From: an uncultured bacterium
Lineage (GTDB): Bacteria > Bacteroidota > Bacteroidia > Bacteroidales > Marinifilaceae
Length of the DNA: 14,939 bases
Reading direction: 5' to 3'
Assembly (NCBI GenBank): GCA_905215395.1
Contig: CAJMQA010000055.1
Span: forward strand, 1 to 14,939
Shown here one piece after another: positions 1 to 8,321 of this stretch. Position numbers and translations under genes: made by a program. The notes under the pieces are model-generated. The model saw only the letters and a program-made list of their open reading frames with translations, was not told the origin of the DNA and did no database searches. How positions within the stretch are numbered: the stretch's first letter is position 1; each line of letters starts with the position of its first letter.

Positions 1-1545
1 CCTGTTTTATGCGGAATGGTGAGTCAGAATGCCATTCTTTTGCCTGATACAGTAGTGGATTTGGCAAATTGGGAACCTGAAAGTGTAAATTTTGAAGAAC
101 TATTTGGTGGGCAGGTTTATATATCCGGTTATGGATATAATTATGATGTAGAGCGGAATATCCGGTTGATCCGGGAATTATATCCGGAAACTGAACATAT
201 TGCGTTTATATCGGACAACAGCTATGGCGGAGTGTCTCTGCAGGCTTATGTGAAACGCAGAATGAAGGAATTTCCGGAATTGGACCTGATACTGTTGGAC
301 GGCCGCAAACATACAATTTATACTCTTGTGGATCAGATAGCCACTTTGCCGGCTAATACAGTAATATTGGTCGGTACCTGGCGTGTCGATAAGAATGAGG
401 GGTACTTTATGAGAAGTGCGACTTATTCCATGATGAGTGCAAATCCTCATATGCCGGCGTTTTCCCTTGCTTCTGTCGGACTTGGGCATTGGGTGATCGG
501 CGGATATAATCCTGAGTACAGGAGTATAGGTAAAGATCTGGCTGAGCAGGCGTATGATATACAGAAAAAACATACGAAACCCGGTGGTCTCAATATAATT
601 CCCGGCAGGTATGTTTTTGATTATAAAAAATTACAGGAGTTTAATATTGATCCGGATTTAATACCGGCTGATGCGACCTTCCTGAATAAAGAACAGGCTT
701 TTTTTGAAAAGTACCGCTATGAGATATTGAGCATAGCTTTGATTATTATTGCGCTGGTATTGGCTCTGCTGATTACTTTATTTTATTATCTTAAGACCAA
801 ACGTCTGAAAGATCAGTTGGAAGAGTCTGAGGTTGAATTGTTGGCTGCCAAGGAGAGGGCGGAGGAATCTGATCGCTTGAAATCGGCTTTCCTGGCAAAT
901 ATGAGCCATGAGATACGGACCCCCTTGAATGCAATTGTTGGTTTTTCCAATGTTCTGGTGACAGGGGAATGTGATCGGGAAGAGGAACGAAAATTTGCCG
1001 AAGTCATACAGACAAATTCCGATTTGTTACTTCGTCTCATTGGTGATATCCTGGATATTTCACGCCTGGAGACCGGGAAACTGAAATTTTCATACGAGGA
1101 GTGTGAGATTGTGGGCCTTTGCCATAAAGTACTGGCAACCACTTCTTATTCTAAAAAAGCTGAGGTGGAGTATGTATTCCGCCCAGTAGAGAGTCTCGTT
1201 ATAGAAACGGATGTACAGCGTTTGCAACAGGTTTTGATTAATCTGTTGTCAAATGCCAATAAATTTACCGATCGCGGACAAATTATCCTAGATTTTCAGA
1301 AAGATGAGAAAGAAGGAATGGTGACCTTCAGTGTGACGGATACCGGAGTAGGTATTCCACCTGAAAAACAGGAAAAAGTATTTGAGCGCTTCGAAAAACT
1401 GAATGAATATGCTCAGGGCACAGGACTGGGGTTGGCTATTTGCCGGATTACTGTCGGTATATTGGGAGGGAAAATATGGATAGATAAAGATTACCGGGGT
1501 GGTGCCCGTTTCTTATTTACTCACCCCATACAGCGGAAGTTCTGA
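1..1545 (+). CDS. Membrane sensor histidine kinase with periplasmic-binding-like sensor domain (5' partial)
   Basis: The reading frame is open from base 1, so the gene starts upstream; the ATG at 16 is probably internal. The first ~230 visible residues have no kinase motifs and look like an ABC-transporter substrate-binding (periplasmic-binding-protein) fold used as an extracytoplasmic sensor. One transmembrane helix follows (YEILSIALIIIALVLALLI, about residues 235-257 from the ATG at 16), then a charged coiled linker. The dimerisation/phosphoacceptor box is SHEIRTPLNAI, with the His codon at 907-909. The ATP-binding domain shows the N box (LINLLSNANKFTD), G1 (DTGVGIP), F box (FERFEKL) and G2 (GTGLGLAI). 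No receiver or HTH domain follows, so a separate response regulator is expected, possibly upstream. The ligand is unknown. The 3' end overlaps the convergent recX by 25 bp. The kinase call is firm; the sensor fold is inferred. Confidence 0.9.
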   Translation, partial: PVLCGMVSQNAILLPDTVVDLANWEPESVNFEELFGGQVYISGYGYNYDVERNIRLIRELYPETEHIAFISDNSYGGVSLQAYVKRRMKEFPELDLILLDGRKHTIYTLVDQIATLPANTVILVGTWRVDKNEGYFMRSATYSMMSANPHMPAFSLASVGLGHWVIGGYNPEYRSIGKDLAEQAYDIQKKHTKPGGLNIIPGRYVFDYKKLQEFNIDPDLIPADATFLNKEQAFFEKYRYEILSIALIIIALVLALLITLFYYLKTKRLKDQLEESEVELLAAKERAEESDRLKSAFLANMSHEIRTPLNAIVGFSNVLVTGECDREEERKFAEVIQTNSDLLLRLIGDILDISRLETGKLKFSYEECEIVGLCHKVLATTSYSKKAEVEYVFRPVESLVIETDVQRLQQVLINLLSNANKFTDRGQIILDFQKDEKEGMVTFSVTDTGVGIPPEKQEKVFERFEKLNEYAQGTGLGLAICRITVGILGGKIWIDKDYRGGARFLFTHPIQRKF

Positions 1546-2009
1546 TTGTCGTTTTCCCGGAGCAGGACAGAAAGGCATTGATTCAGGGTGTCGTAATCGA
1601 ATCCCCGCCCCAAACCGAATCGCATGAGCCGTACTTTGAGCTGGAAAGAATCTAATCCCTGCAGGCTTTTCATTTTTTGACGTAATATTTCAAGACATGA
1701 CTCTTCATAATGTTCCGGGTCCACGGCTTCCAGTGCTTCTGTAATCACGTTTTGAGAAATGTGTTTTTGAGATAACATCAGGGCAATTTTTTTCTTTCCC
1801 CAATGATTGAACCGGAATTTATCTTCAGCATATATTCTGGCAAACCGGGCATCGTCAATAAATTTATGGCTTTGTAAAAATTCCATGATTTTCCGGATGT
1901 CATTTTCCGGGAGTTCCCATTTTAAAAGTTTTCCCCGGATATCCCCGCTGCAATATTCTTTTTTACTGCAAAGCCCTGCTATGATATTTAATGCTTTTTC
2001 CGCTGTCAT
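1521..2009 (-). CDS. recX: Regulatory protein RecX
   Basis: This 162-residue protein has the RecX look: helical, basic, with the motif FIDDARFARIYAEDKF in the first third followed by WGKKKIALMLSQKHIS, the second three-helix repeat. RecX proteins bind RecA filaments and limit RecA's recombinase and co-protease activity. Length is normal for the family. It starts 3 bp after the prmC stop codon, so the two are almost certainly translated from one message. Its last 25 bp overlap, antisense, the 3' end of the histidine kinase gene. No separate promoter is visible between prmC and recX, so its level should follow prmC. The family assignment is by motif and overall pattern; other small helical proteins are less likely given the FIDDARFA signature. 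Confidence 0.85.
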   Translation of the reverse strand: MTAEKALNIIAGLCSKKEYCSGDIRGKLLKWELPENDIRKIMEFLQSHKFIDDARFARIYAEDKFRFNHWGKKKIALMLSQKHISQNVITEALEAVDPEHYEESCLEILRQKMKSLQGLDSFQLKVRLMRFGLGRGFDYDTLNQCLSVLLRENDNQNFRCMG

Positions 2010-2012
2010 ATA

Positions 2013-2861
2013 TTATTGCTTTTCTGCTTTTATCATTCTGTCTTTTCCGTAAATATCTTTTCTGAGTTCTATTTCCCTGTAATTTATTTCTTCCAGCAGT
2101 TTTGAAGTTTCGTTCCCCAGGGCCTCGTTGATCTCAAAATAAAGATGTCCTTTCGGGGAGAGGTATTTCTGTCCGAATTCTGCAATTTTACGATAAAAAA
2201 GTAAAGGATCCTGATCGGGGACAAATAGGGCTTGGTGGGGCTCATGTTCCAGAACTCTGGGAGCCATGATCTTTTTTTCTGAATCCCGGACATAAGGGGG
2301 ATTACTGATGATGATATCGTAAGTTTCCCAGTGATAAGCTGTATATTGCAGGATATTCCGGACCGAAAATCTTGTCGGAGTCCCGTTTTTCCGGGCATTT
2401 CCCCTGGCGGTACGGATGGCTGCTTCGGAAATATCGACACCTGTGACATTACAGCCGGGGCAAAGATGATTTAGCGCAATGGCAATACATCCGCTACCGG
2501 TGCCTATATCTATCACTTTCTGCCCGGGCATAAGTTTTTCTTTGGCCCAATATACCAATTCCTCTGTTTCCGGCCGGGGAATCAGCGTGGATGGGTTGAC
2601 ATCGAACTTTAGCCCTGCAAATTCAGTTTCGCCGATGATGTATTGTATGGGAGAGCCCTGTTTTAAAAATTGTATGATTTCGTAAAATTTATTAATGAAG
2701 CTTTCTTCTAAAATTTCGTTTTTTCTGAGATGGATATCTATATTTGTAAAATGGAAAACGTCCTGGTATATGATATTGCAAATAGATTGAATTTCATAAC
2801 CCGGATATGAATCTTTTAGTTCTTGTAAAGCGTATTGCGATAATTGGCGAATTGTATTCAT
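2013..2861 (-). CDS. prmC: Peptide chain release factor N5-glutamine methyltransferase
   Basis: PrmC (HemK) methylates the glutamine of the GGQ motif in release factors RF1 and RF2 using S-adenosylmethionine, which speeds peptide release at stop codons. The 282 residues match the usual size. An N-terminal helical domain (about 1-85) precedes the IPRPETE segment (about 94-100), the SAM-binding loop DIGTGSGCIAIAL (about 118-130), the acidic SAM-ribose motif GVDIS (about 141-145), and the catalytic NPPY (about 187-190), the signature of glutamine N5 methylation. The start at 2861 sits just downstream of a TATCTTTG box, which supports it. recX follows 3 bp later. The gene is divergent from the cardiolipin synthase gene. 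Confidence 0.95.
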   Translation of the reverse strand: MNTIRQLSQYALQELKDSYPGYEIQSICNIIYQDVFHFTNIDIHLRKNEILEESFINKFYEIIQFLKQGSPIQYIIGETEFAGLKFDVNPSTLIPRPETEELVYWAKEKLMPGQKVIDIGTGSGCIAIALNHLCPGCNVTGVDISEAAIRTARGNARKNGTPTRFSVRNILQYTAYHWETYDIIISNPPYVRDSEKKIMAPRVLEHEPHQALFVPDQDPLLFYRKIAEFGQKYLSPKGHLYFEINEALGNETSKLLEEINYREIELRKDIYGKDRMIKAEKQ

Positions 2862-2865
2862 GTTA

Positions 2866-2873
2866 CAAAGATA
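2866..2873 (-). promoter_or_regulatory. Putative -7 box (TATCTTTG) of the prmC-recX unit
   Basis: On the minus strand TATCTTTG is an exact match to the Bacteroides -7 consensus TAnnTTTG and ends 4 nt before the prmC ATG. No clear -33 TTTG is seen at the expected distance. If used, the transcript would have almost no 5' leader. The motif is seen; its use as a promoter is inferred. Confidence 0.4.
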
Positions 2874-2938
2874 AAATTAATTGAAAACGGAAAATTGAAA
2901 ACAGATGATTATTTGAATGGTTTTTCAGTTTTCATATG

Positions 2939-2946
2939 TAGTTTTG
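2939..2946 (+). promoter_or_regulatory. Putative -7 box (TAGTTTTG) for the cls-murF/alr unit
   Basis: TAGTTTTG matches TAnnTTTG exactly. A TTTG at 2912-2915 lies 23 bp upstream, slightly farther than the usual spacing for a -33 element. If it is used, transcription starts near 2950. That would rule out the ATG at 2917 and favour the ATG at 2956 as the start of the cardiolipin synthase. Confidence 0.3.
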
Positions 2947-2955
2947 CATTATTAT

Positions 2956-4410
2956 ATGTCTTGGTTTGAAATAACGATATATGTCCTGATTGCATTGTAT
3001 TTTCTCACAGTGGGAAGTATTGTGTTCAATGTAATTTTGGAAAACAGGAACCCTGTGCGGACCCTGGCCTGGATCATTGTACTTGTCACTGTCCCGTTGA
3101 TCGGTTTTATTTTTTATTTGTATTTCGGAGTAAATTACCGGAAAATCAAGATGTTTTCAATGAAAGGACTCGGGGATATGAAGTGGTTGCAGTATATGAG
3201 TGAAGATCAGAAGCAACTGATTAAAAAATCGGAGTTCCTGCAGAAACGTGAGACCCTGGAGGTCCGGAAGTTGATGACCCTTTTACTGAACAACAGCAAA
3301 GCTTTATTGACCCGCTATAATCGTGTTGAGGTGTTGAATGATGGGAAAGAGACTTTCCCTGCTTTGTTTGAGGCACTCGAACAGGCAAAGAAATTTATTC
3401 ACCTGGAATATTATATTATTGCGGAGGGGCGTCTGGCTAACCGTTTGAAGGAAATTTTACTGCAAAAAGCCAGAGAAGGGGTAGAAATCCGGGTAATATA
3501 TGATGATGTGGGTTCTTGGGATCTGTCGCATGAATTTATCCGGGAATTACAGAAAGAGGGGATACAGATCTTTCCTTTTCTGCCGGTCCGTTTTCATCAG
3601 TTGGCCAATAAAGCCAATTACCGGAATCACCGTAAAATTGCTGTTATAGATGGAAAGATCGGGTTTGTGGGGGGATTGAATATAGCTGACCGTTATGTCG
3701 ATGGTGTGGAAGGGATTGGGGTATGGCGAGATACTCATTTACGGGTTATGGGGGAGGTCGTGACCTCTTTGCAGGTTATTTTTCTGATCGACTGGTATTT
3801 TGTCCGCCAGGAATTATTGTTGGATAAAAATGAATATTTGCCTTATCATCAAGTTGAGGGTAACGTCGTAGTCCAGACGGTGACGTCCGGTCCGGACAGT
3901 GATTGGGCTTCGATACAGCAAGCCTATTTTACGCTGATAAACATGGCTAAACGTTATGTTTTTATTTCTACTCCCTATTTTATGCCGGGGGAGACGACTC
4001 TCAATTCTTTGAAAACTGCGGCAATGAGTGGGGTAGATGTGCGGATTATGCTACCCCATAAGTCGGATTCGTGGCTGACACATTGGTGTACCCGTTCATA
4101 TGTGGAAGAATTATTACAGGCTGGGGTGAAAATTTATTGGTACCAAAAAGGTATTAATCATAGTAAAGTGATTATAGTAGATGGGATCGTGGCAAGTGTG
4201 GGAACTGCGAATATGGATTTGCGGAGTTTTGAACAGAACTTTGAAGTCAGCCTGATTATTTATGACCGGGATGTTGTTAAAACTTTGGCAGCTGATTTTG
4301 TGAGGGACTTGCAGGTAAGTACGGAAATTACTATTCAACGCTGGAAATTCCGGACAAAGAGGGAAAGAGTGTGTGAATCTATGGCCCGTTTGTTTGCACC
4401 TGTACTTTAA
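2956..4410 (+). CDS. cls: Cardiolipin synthase (phospholipase D family)
   Basis: This membrane enzyme condenses two phosphatidylglycerol molecules into cardiolipin and glycerol. Two N-terminal transmembrane helices (starting MSWFEITIYVLIALYFLTVG, then TLAWIIVLVTVPLIGFIFYLYF) anchor it. Two phospholipase D HKD motifs follow: HRKIAVID, with its His codon at 3628, and HSKVIIVD, with its His codon at 4159. Each is followed by the usual GG/GT-N-D segment (GFVGGLNIADRY; ASVGTANMDLRSF). Total length is about 484 residues, standard for bacterial Cls. The frame also offers an ATG at 2917, but the extra 13 residues are atypical, and a promoter-like box at 2939 would fall inside that longer form, so I prefer 2956. 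The stop is 23 bp before murF-alr, so the two are probably co-transcribed. The product may release glycerol, but no direct link to the downstream glp genes is shown. Confidence 0.92.
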   Translation: MSWFEITIYVLIALYFLTVGSIVFNVILENRNPVRTLAWIIVLVTVPLIGFIFYLYFGVNYRKIKMFSMKGLGDMKWLQYMSEDQKQLIKKSEFLQKRETLEVRKLMTLLLNNSKALLTRYNRVEVLNDGKETFPALFEALEQAKKFIHLEYYIIAEGRLANRLKEILLQKAREGVEIRVIYDDVGSWDLSHEFIRELQKEGIQIFPFLPVRFHQLANKANYRNHRKIAVIDGKIGFVGGLNIADRYVDGVEGIGVWRDTHLRVMGEVVTSLQVIFLIDWYFVRQELLLDKNEYLPYHQVEGNVVVQTVTSGPDSDWASIQQAYFTLINMAKRYVFISTPYFMPGETTLNSLKTAAMSGVDVRIMLPHKSDSWLTHWCTRSYVEELLQAGVKIYWYQKGINHSKVIIVDGIVASVGTANMDLRSFEQNFEVSLIIYDRDVVKTLAADFVRDLQVSTEITIQRWKFRTKRERVCESMARLFAPVL

Positions 4411-4433
4411 GGGATATCAAAATAGTAAAACTC

Positions 4434-6884
4434 ATGTATTGTAGTAAAGAAATTTCAGAGATTTTGAATTGCAAAGCCAGTGATGTTATCGACTTTGAAA
4501 TTACAGAGGTAAGTGTGGATAGTCGTTCGGTAAGTTCTCCGGAGACAACTTTGTTTTTTGCCCTGAAGGGTGTAAATCATGATGGACATGAGTATGTGAA
4601 GGTTTTATATGAACATGGAGTCCGTAATTTCGTTGTTGCAGAAATGCGGAAAGAATATGAAACCTGCCGGGAAGCTAATTTTTTTCTGGTTACCGATGTA
4701 TTGGAGGCTTTGCAGCAATTAGCAGCCTGGCATCGTGTACATTCCGGGGCTGAAGTGATCGCCATCACAGGAAGCAATGGCAAAACCATTGTTAAAGAGT
4801 GGTTGTATCAGTCCCTCTCGGATGAGCCTGGTATATACAGGAGTCCCAGGAGTTACAATTCACAAGTCGGAGTGCCGTTGTCTGTATTGGGCATAGATGC
4901 AAATACAAAGATGGCTGTTATTGAGGCCGGAATATCTTTACCGGGCGAAATGGAAAAACTTCAAAAGATCATCCGTCCGGATATCGGGATCTTTACCCAT
5001 TTGGGGGATGCACACGGTGAGAATTTTGAATCTCCGCAACATAAATTACGTGAGAAAGCCCTGTTATTCAGGGATTGTTCCTGTCTGATCGGGCAAGAGG
5101 GGGAGATAATGCAGGAAATACTGACCTTTGCAAAACCGGATGTGGCAAAAATGCTTTGGGGGGAAGGTTCGGAAGCGACGGTGAGGATAGTGGGACGCAG
5201 CCAGGAAACTACCCGGCAGATTGTGGAACTGGTGTATCAGACACAGAGTTTTACTTTAGAAATTCCTTTCGGAGATGAAGCGTCATTTGAAAATTGCATG
5301 AATGTGGTGTGTGTACTTCTGTGGTTACGGAAACCGGCAGATTATATTCAGGCCCGTATTCTGCGTTTGCAGCCCATTGCTATGCGTATGGAAATCAAAG
5401 AAGGCATTCACCGTTGTGTTCTGATTAATGACTATTATAATTCGGATGCAGCTTCCTTTCAACTGGCTTTGAATACTTTGGCAATGCAAGATGCCGGACG
5501 GGAAAAGGTGGTGATTTTGTCTGATTTTGTAGATACCGGAACAGAAGAAAGGGAACTTTATCAGGAAGTAGCCCTATTGTTGCGGAAAGCTAAAGTTTCT
5601 GTATTGATAGGAATAGGAGAGAAGATCAGCCGTTATAAAGCTTATTTTTTGTTGCCTGATTGCCGTTTCTACAAGGATACAGATAGCTTTTTACGGCAAG
5701 AAAACCGGGATAATTTTCAGGAGCAGGTCATTCTGATTAAAGGTGCCCGTAAGTTCCGGTTTGAATATATTGCCGGATTTTTACAGAAACAATCCCATGC
5801 GACAGTGTTGGAAGTGGATTTCGATGCTATGGTTCATAATCTGAACTATTTCCGGTCTTTATTGCCTCAGCAAACGATGATTGCTGTGATGGTAAAAGCA
5901 TTCTCATATGGAAGCGGTTCGGGGGAGGTGGCCAATCTGTTGCAGTATCAGGGGGTGAATTATCTGATGGTGGCATTTGCCGATGAGGGTGTGGAGTTGA
6001 GAGCTGCCGGTATTCATATTCCTATAGCGGTGATGAATCCGGAACCGGAAGCTTTCGATCATATGGTTGAATTTAATCTCGAACCGGAAATCTATTCACT
6101 GGAGCTATTGGAGGCTTTTGATCAGGCTTTGGTAAAACATGGCATTGATAAATATCCGGTGCATCTGAAGTTGAATACCGGCATGAATCGTTCCGGATTA
6201 GATCCGGAGGACATTCCTGCTTTGTTGAAATTTTTTAAAACGAGGCGGAGGGTGATTATCCGTTCGGTATTTTCCCACCTGGCAGGTAGTGATGAAGCTG
6301 TACACGACGAATATACCCTGCAGCAGATTCAACAGTTCCGGGAGATGACAGAATTTATACAAGCGCATTTCGGGTATCATATTCTGCGTCATATTTTAAA
6401 TTCTGCAGGTATTGAGCGTTTCGGACAGTATGCTTTTGATATGGTACGTCTGGGGATCGGGTTACATGGGATCAGTGCCGTAGGTGCTCCGCTGTGCCCG
6501 GTGAGCTCGTTTAAGACCTACGTCGCTTCTGTCCGGAATGTAAAAGGGGATCAGACGGTGGGATACGGACGTAAAGGTGTCTTGGGGCGTGACTCGAGGA
6601 TTGCCGTGATTCCTGTTGGATATGCGGATGGTCTGAACCGTCACCTGAGCCGGGGAGTCGGAGAAGTGATGGTGTGCGGGAAACGGGTGCCTATTGTAGG
6701 GAATATCTGTATGGATGCCTGTATGGTGGATATTACAGATACGGATGCCCGGGTTGGGGATGAAGTGGAAATTTTCGGGAAATATATCCGGGTTACTGAA
6801 GTTGCTGGTAAGTTGGATACTATCCCTTATGAAATACTGACCAGTGTTTCACAACGGGTAAAACGGGTATACTTTAAGGAATAG
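4434..6884 (+). CDS. murF-alr: Bifunctional UDP-MurNAc-tripeptide:D-Ala-D-Ala ligase / alanine racemase
   Basis: One 816-residue chain carries two peptidoglycan-precursor enzymes. Residues ~1-455 are a Mur ligase (MurF), which adds D-Ala-D-Ala to UDP-MurNAc-tripeptide. It shows the ATP-binding loop GSNGKT at 113-118, the later YNSQVGVPLSVLG and EAGIS segments, and NDYYNSDAASFQLAL, equivalent to the C-domain DxYNxxP region. Residues ~460-816 are a fold-III PLP-dependent alanine racemase, which supplies the D-alanine. Its PLP lysine lies in MVKAFSYG (K488), the catalytic tyrosine in VGYGRKG (Y711), and GYADGLNR and GNICMDACMVDI are the usual C-terminal motifs. The in-frame fusion is a known Bacteroidetes arrangement and not a sequencing artefact. 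It lies 23 bp downstream of cls. Whether the racemase half is fully active cannot be told from sequence, but both key residues are present. Confidence 0.95.
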   Translation: MYCSKEISEILNCKASDVIDFEITEVSVDSRSVSSPETTLFFALKGVNHDGHEYVKVLYEHGVRNFVVAEMRKEYETCREANFFLVTDVLEALQQLAAWHRVHSGAEVIAITGSNGKTIVKEWLYQSLSDEPGIYRSPRSYNSQVGVPLSVLGIDANTKMAVIEAGISLPGEMEKLQKIIRPDIGIFTHLGDAHGENFESPQHKLREKALLFRDCSCLIGQEGEIMQEILTFAKPDVAKMLWGEGSEATVRIVGRSQETTRQIVELVYQTQSFTLEIPFGDEASFENCMNVVCVLLWLRKPADYIQARILRLQPIAMRMEIKEGIHRCVLINDYYNSDAASFQLALNTLAMQDAGREKVVILSDFVDTGTEERELYQEVALLLRKAKVSVLIGIGEKISRYKAYFLLPDCRFYKDTDSFLRQENRDNFQEQVILIKGARKFRFEYIAGFLQKQSHATVLEVDFDAMVHNLNYFRSLLPQQTMIAVMVKAFSYGSGSGEVANLLQYQGVNYLMVAFADEGVELRAAGIHIPIAVMNPEPEAFDHMVEFNLEPEIYSLELLEAFDQALVKHGIDKYPVHLKLNTGMNRSGLDPEDIPALLKFFKTRRRVIIRSVFSHLAGSDEAVHDEYTLQQIQQFREMTEFIQAHFGYHILRHILNSAGIERFGQYAFDMVRLGIGLHGISAVGAPLCPVSSFKTYVASVRNVKGDQTVGYGRKGVLGRDSRIAVIPVGYADGLNRHLSRGVGEVMVCGKRVPIVGNICMDACMVDITDTDARVGDEVEIFGKYIRVTEVAGKLDTIPYEILTSVSQRVKRVYFKE

Positions 6885-6885
6885 A

Positions 6886-6914
6886 AATTATGATGGGAAC
6901 TCTCCATCATAATT
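6886..6914. terminator. Bidirectional terminator-like hairpin between convergent genes
   Basis: An 11-bp perfect inverted repeat (AATTATGATGG at 6886-6896, CCATCATAATT at 6904-6914) with a 7-nt loop fills the gap between the murF-alr stop and the convergent TlpA-like gene. Its right arm contains that gene's stop codon. A run of seven Ts follows a few bases later on the plus strand; no strong T run follows on the minus strand. Confidence 0.65.
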
Positions 6915-8286
6915 CCTGAATATTTTTTTCCAACTCCTGTAAAGTGGTCGGTTTGGCCAGAATTTCATATTTTTCATTGATGAGGAACATGGTGGGAGTT
7001 GCAAACAGATTGTAATCGGCTGCTATGTCACTGTCAAATCCTCCATCTGTATGTGTATTCAGCCAGTCTAACGGATAAGTTGCTGAAAAGTTTTTCCAGG
7101 TTTCGGGGTCTTCATCTATTGAGATTCCGATAATCCGGATCTGTTTATTGGCAAAGATTTCTTTTTGGCTGAGTTCCGGCAGGGCTTGCATAAGGGTCTG
7201 GCAATGGTTGCAGGCAGTATGCCAGAATAGGATTAAGGTATAAGGATGGATAGTACTATAAAGATTTACCGGATTATTATCTGCATCGACCAGGGTAAAA
7301 TCCGGTACCTTCTGACCGATAGACATCCGCTGGTATCCTTCCAGACGCCGTTTGATGATTTCTCCGGAGCCACCGCATTGTTGGATATAATTTGTGGAGA
7401 TATGTGCCAATACTTCCTCCATTTTCATGTTTTCGAAACCCGTAATCAAAAATTGCAGAATGTGTTGCTGAACAATGGGATTGACTTCCAGTACCGGTAC
7501 CAGCCGGTCCAGAGCCTGAATGCAGTTGGCTTCATTTTCCCGGGGGCTGGCTTCCCGTTTCATATACAGTTGAATAAACTGAAAAACCCTGTCGGTATAT
7601 ACATTAGTATAGAGTAAGGTCGTATCACTGAAATCGACCTGGGAAAGAAATTCCTGACGGAAGACCGAATCCCGTTCTGCGGGTTTCATTGTCCCTTCAG
7701 TGAAAGGAATCTGTAGGTTCCTGATGATTTTTCCCGCCAGTAAATTTTTATTGTCCGCATAGGTCTTGTTCATAAATTTTAAACGTTGCAACTGTATTTT
7801 TTTATAGTATTCTACTGCCTTTTGATAAAATTCATCCTTTTCCGGATAATTGAGAAGCACTTGTTCCAGCAACATCAGTTTCCGGAATAAAAGCGCGTCT
7901 TTTTTTAGAAAATCAAAGTAAATCTGATTTTCTTTGGATTCAGATACCTGTACCGAGGAGGCCTGTTGAACATAATCCATACTGAGGCTGATATTTTCCC
8001 GGTTGAACAGGATGTCCAGCGCCACTGGTTTGTTTCCGGGAAAAGACGGAGGTGCAAACATTACTCTGAACATTCCGGGGGGAGTTCCTGCCGGGATGCG
8101 GAAAGAGAGTTGTTCCTCTTGCCGCGTTGCAGTACTGTCGAGCACAAACAGATTGCCGTTATATATACGTAATAATACCGGCTGCACATTCCCGGGAAGA
8201 TTTTTCACCTGAAGTTTCAGCTCATAATCTCCGGCTTGAAGCATTCCGGGAAATAGCAGCAAAATAAATATAACTATTTTATACAT
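6907..8286 (-). CDS. TlpA-like thioredoxin-fold protein, exported
   Basis: The protein begins with a hydrophobic signal peptide (MYKIVIFILLLFPGMLQA) when the ATG at 8286 is used. An ATG at 8358 is in frame but adds a polar extension and would overlap the upstream gene, so I reject it. Residues ~20-115 resemble the beta-rich N-terminal domain (DUF4369-like) that Bacteroidetes put before thioredoxin domains, and ~120-325 are mostly helical. Residues ~330-459 form a TlpA/ResA-like thioredoxin fold with CNHC at 359-362 after FWHTA and a cis-proline segment ATPTMFLI. Such proteins act as periplasmic thiol-disulfide oxidoreductases; the substrate is unknown. There is no lipobox cysteine at the cleavage site, so it is probably soluble periplasmic. 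It lies 35 bp after the D-2-hydroxyacid dehydrogenase and probably shares its message. Confidence 0.8.
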   Translation of the reverse strand: MYKIVIFILLLFPGMLQAGDYELKLQVKNLPGNVQPVLLRIYNGNLFVLDSTATRQEEQLSFRIPAGTPPGMFRVMFAPPSFPGNKPVALDILFNRENISLSMDYVQQASSVQVSESKENQIYFDFLKKDALLFRKLMLLEQVLLNYPEKDEFYQKAVEYYKKIQLQRLKFMNKTYADNKNLLAGKIIRNLQIPFTEGTMKPAERDSVFRQEFLSQVDFSDTTLLYTNVYTDRVFQFIQLYMKREASPRENEANCIQALDRLVPVLEVNPIVQQHILQFLITGFENMKMEEVLAHISTNYIQQCGGSGEIIKRRLEGYQRMSIGQKVPDFTLVDADNNPVNLYSTIHPYTLILFWHTACNHCQTLMQALPELSQKEIFANKQIRIIGISIDEDPETWKNFSATYPLDWLNTHTDGGFDSDIAADYNLFATPTMFLINEKYEILAKPTTLQELEKNIQEL

Positions 8287-8321
8287 ACACACACACTTTT
8301 GAGAATAATGGATATATCTTT

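Noticed and set aside
7246..7617. 123-residue plus-strand reading frame inside the TlpA-like gene
   Set aside because: It is antisense to a gene with clear signal peptide and CxxC motif, and its own sequence shows no domain.
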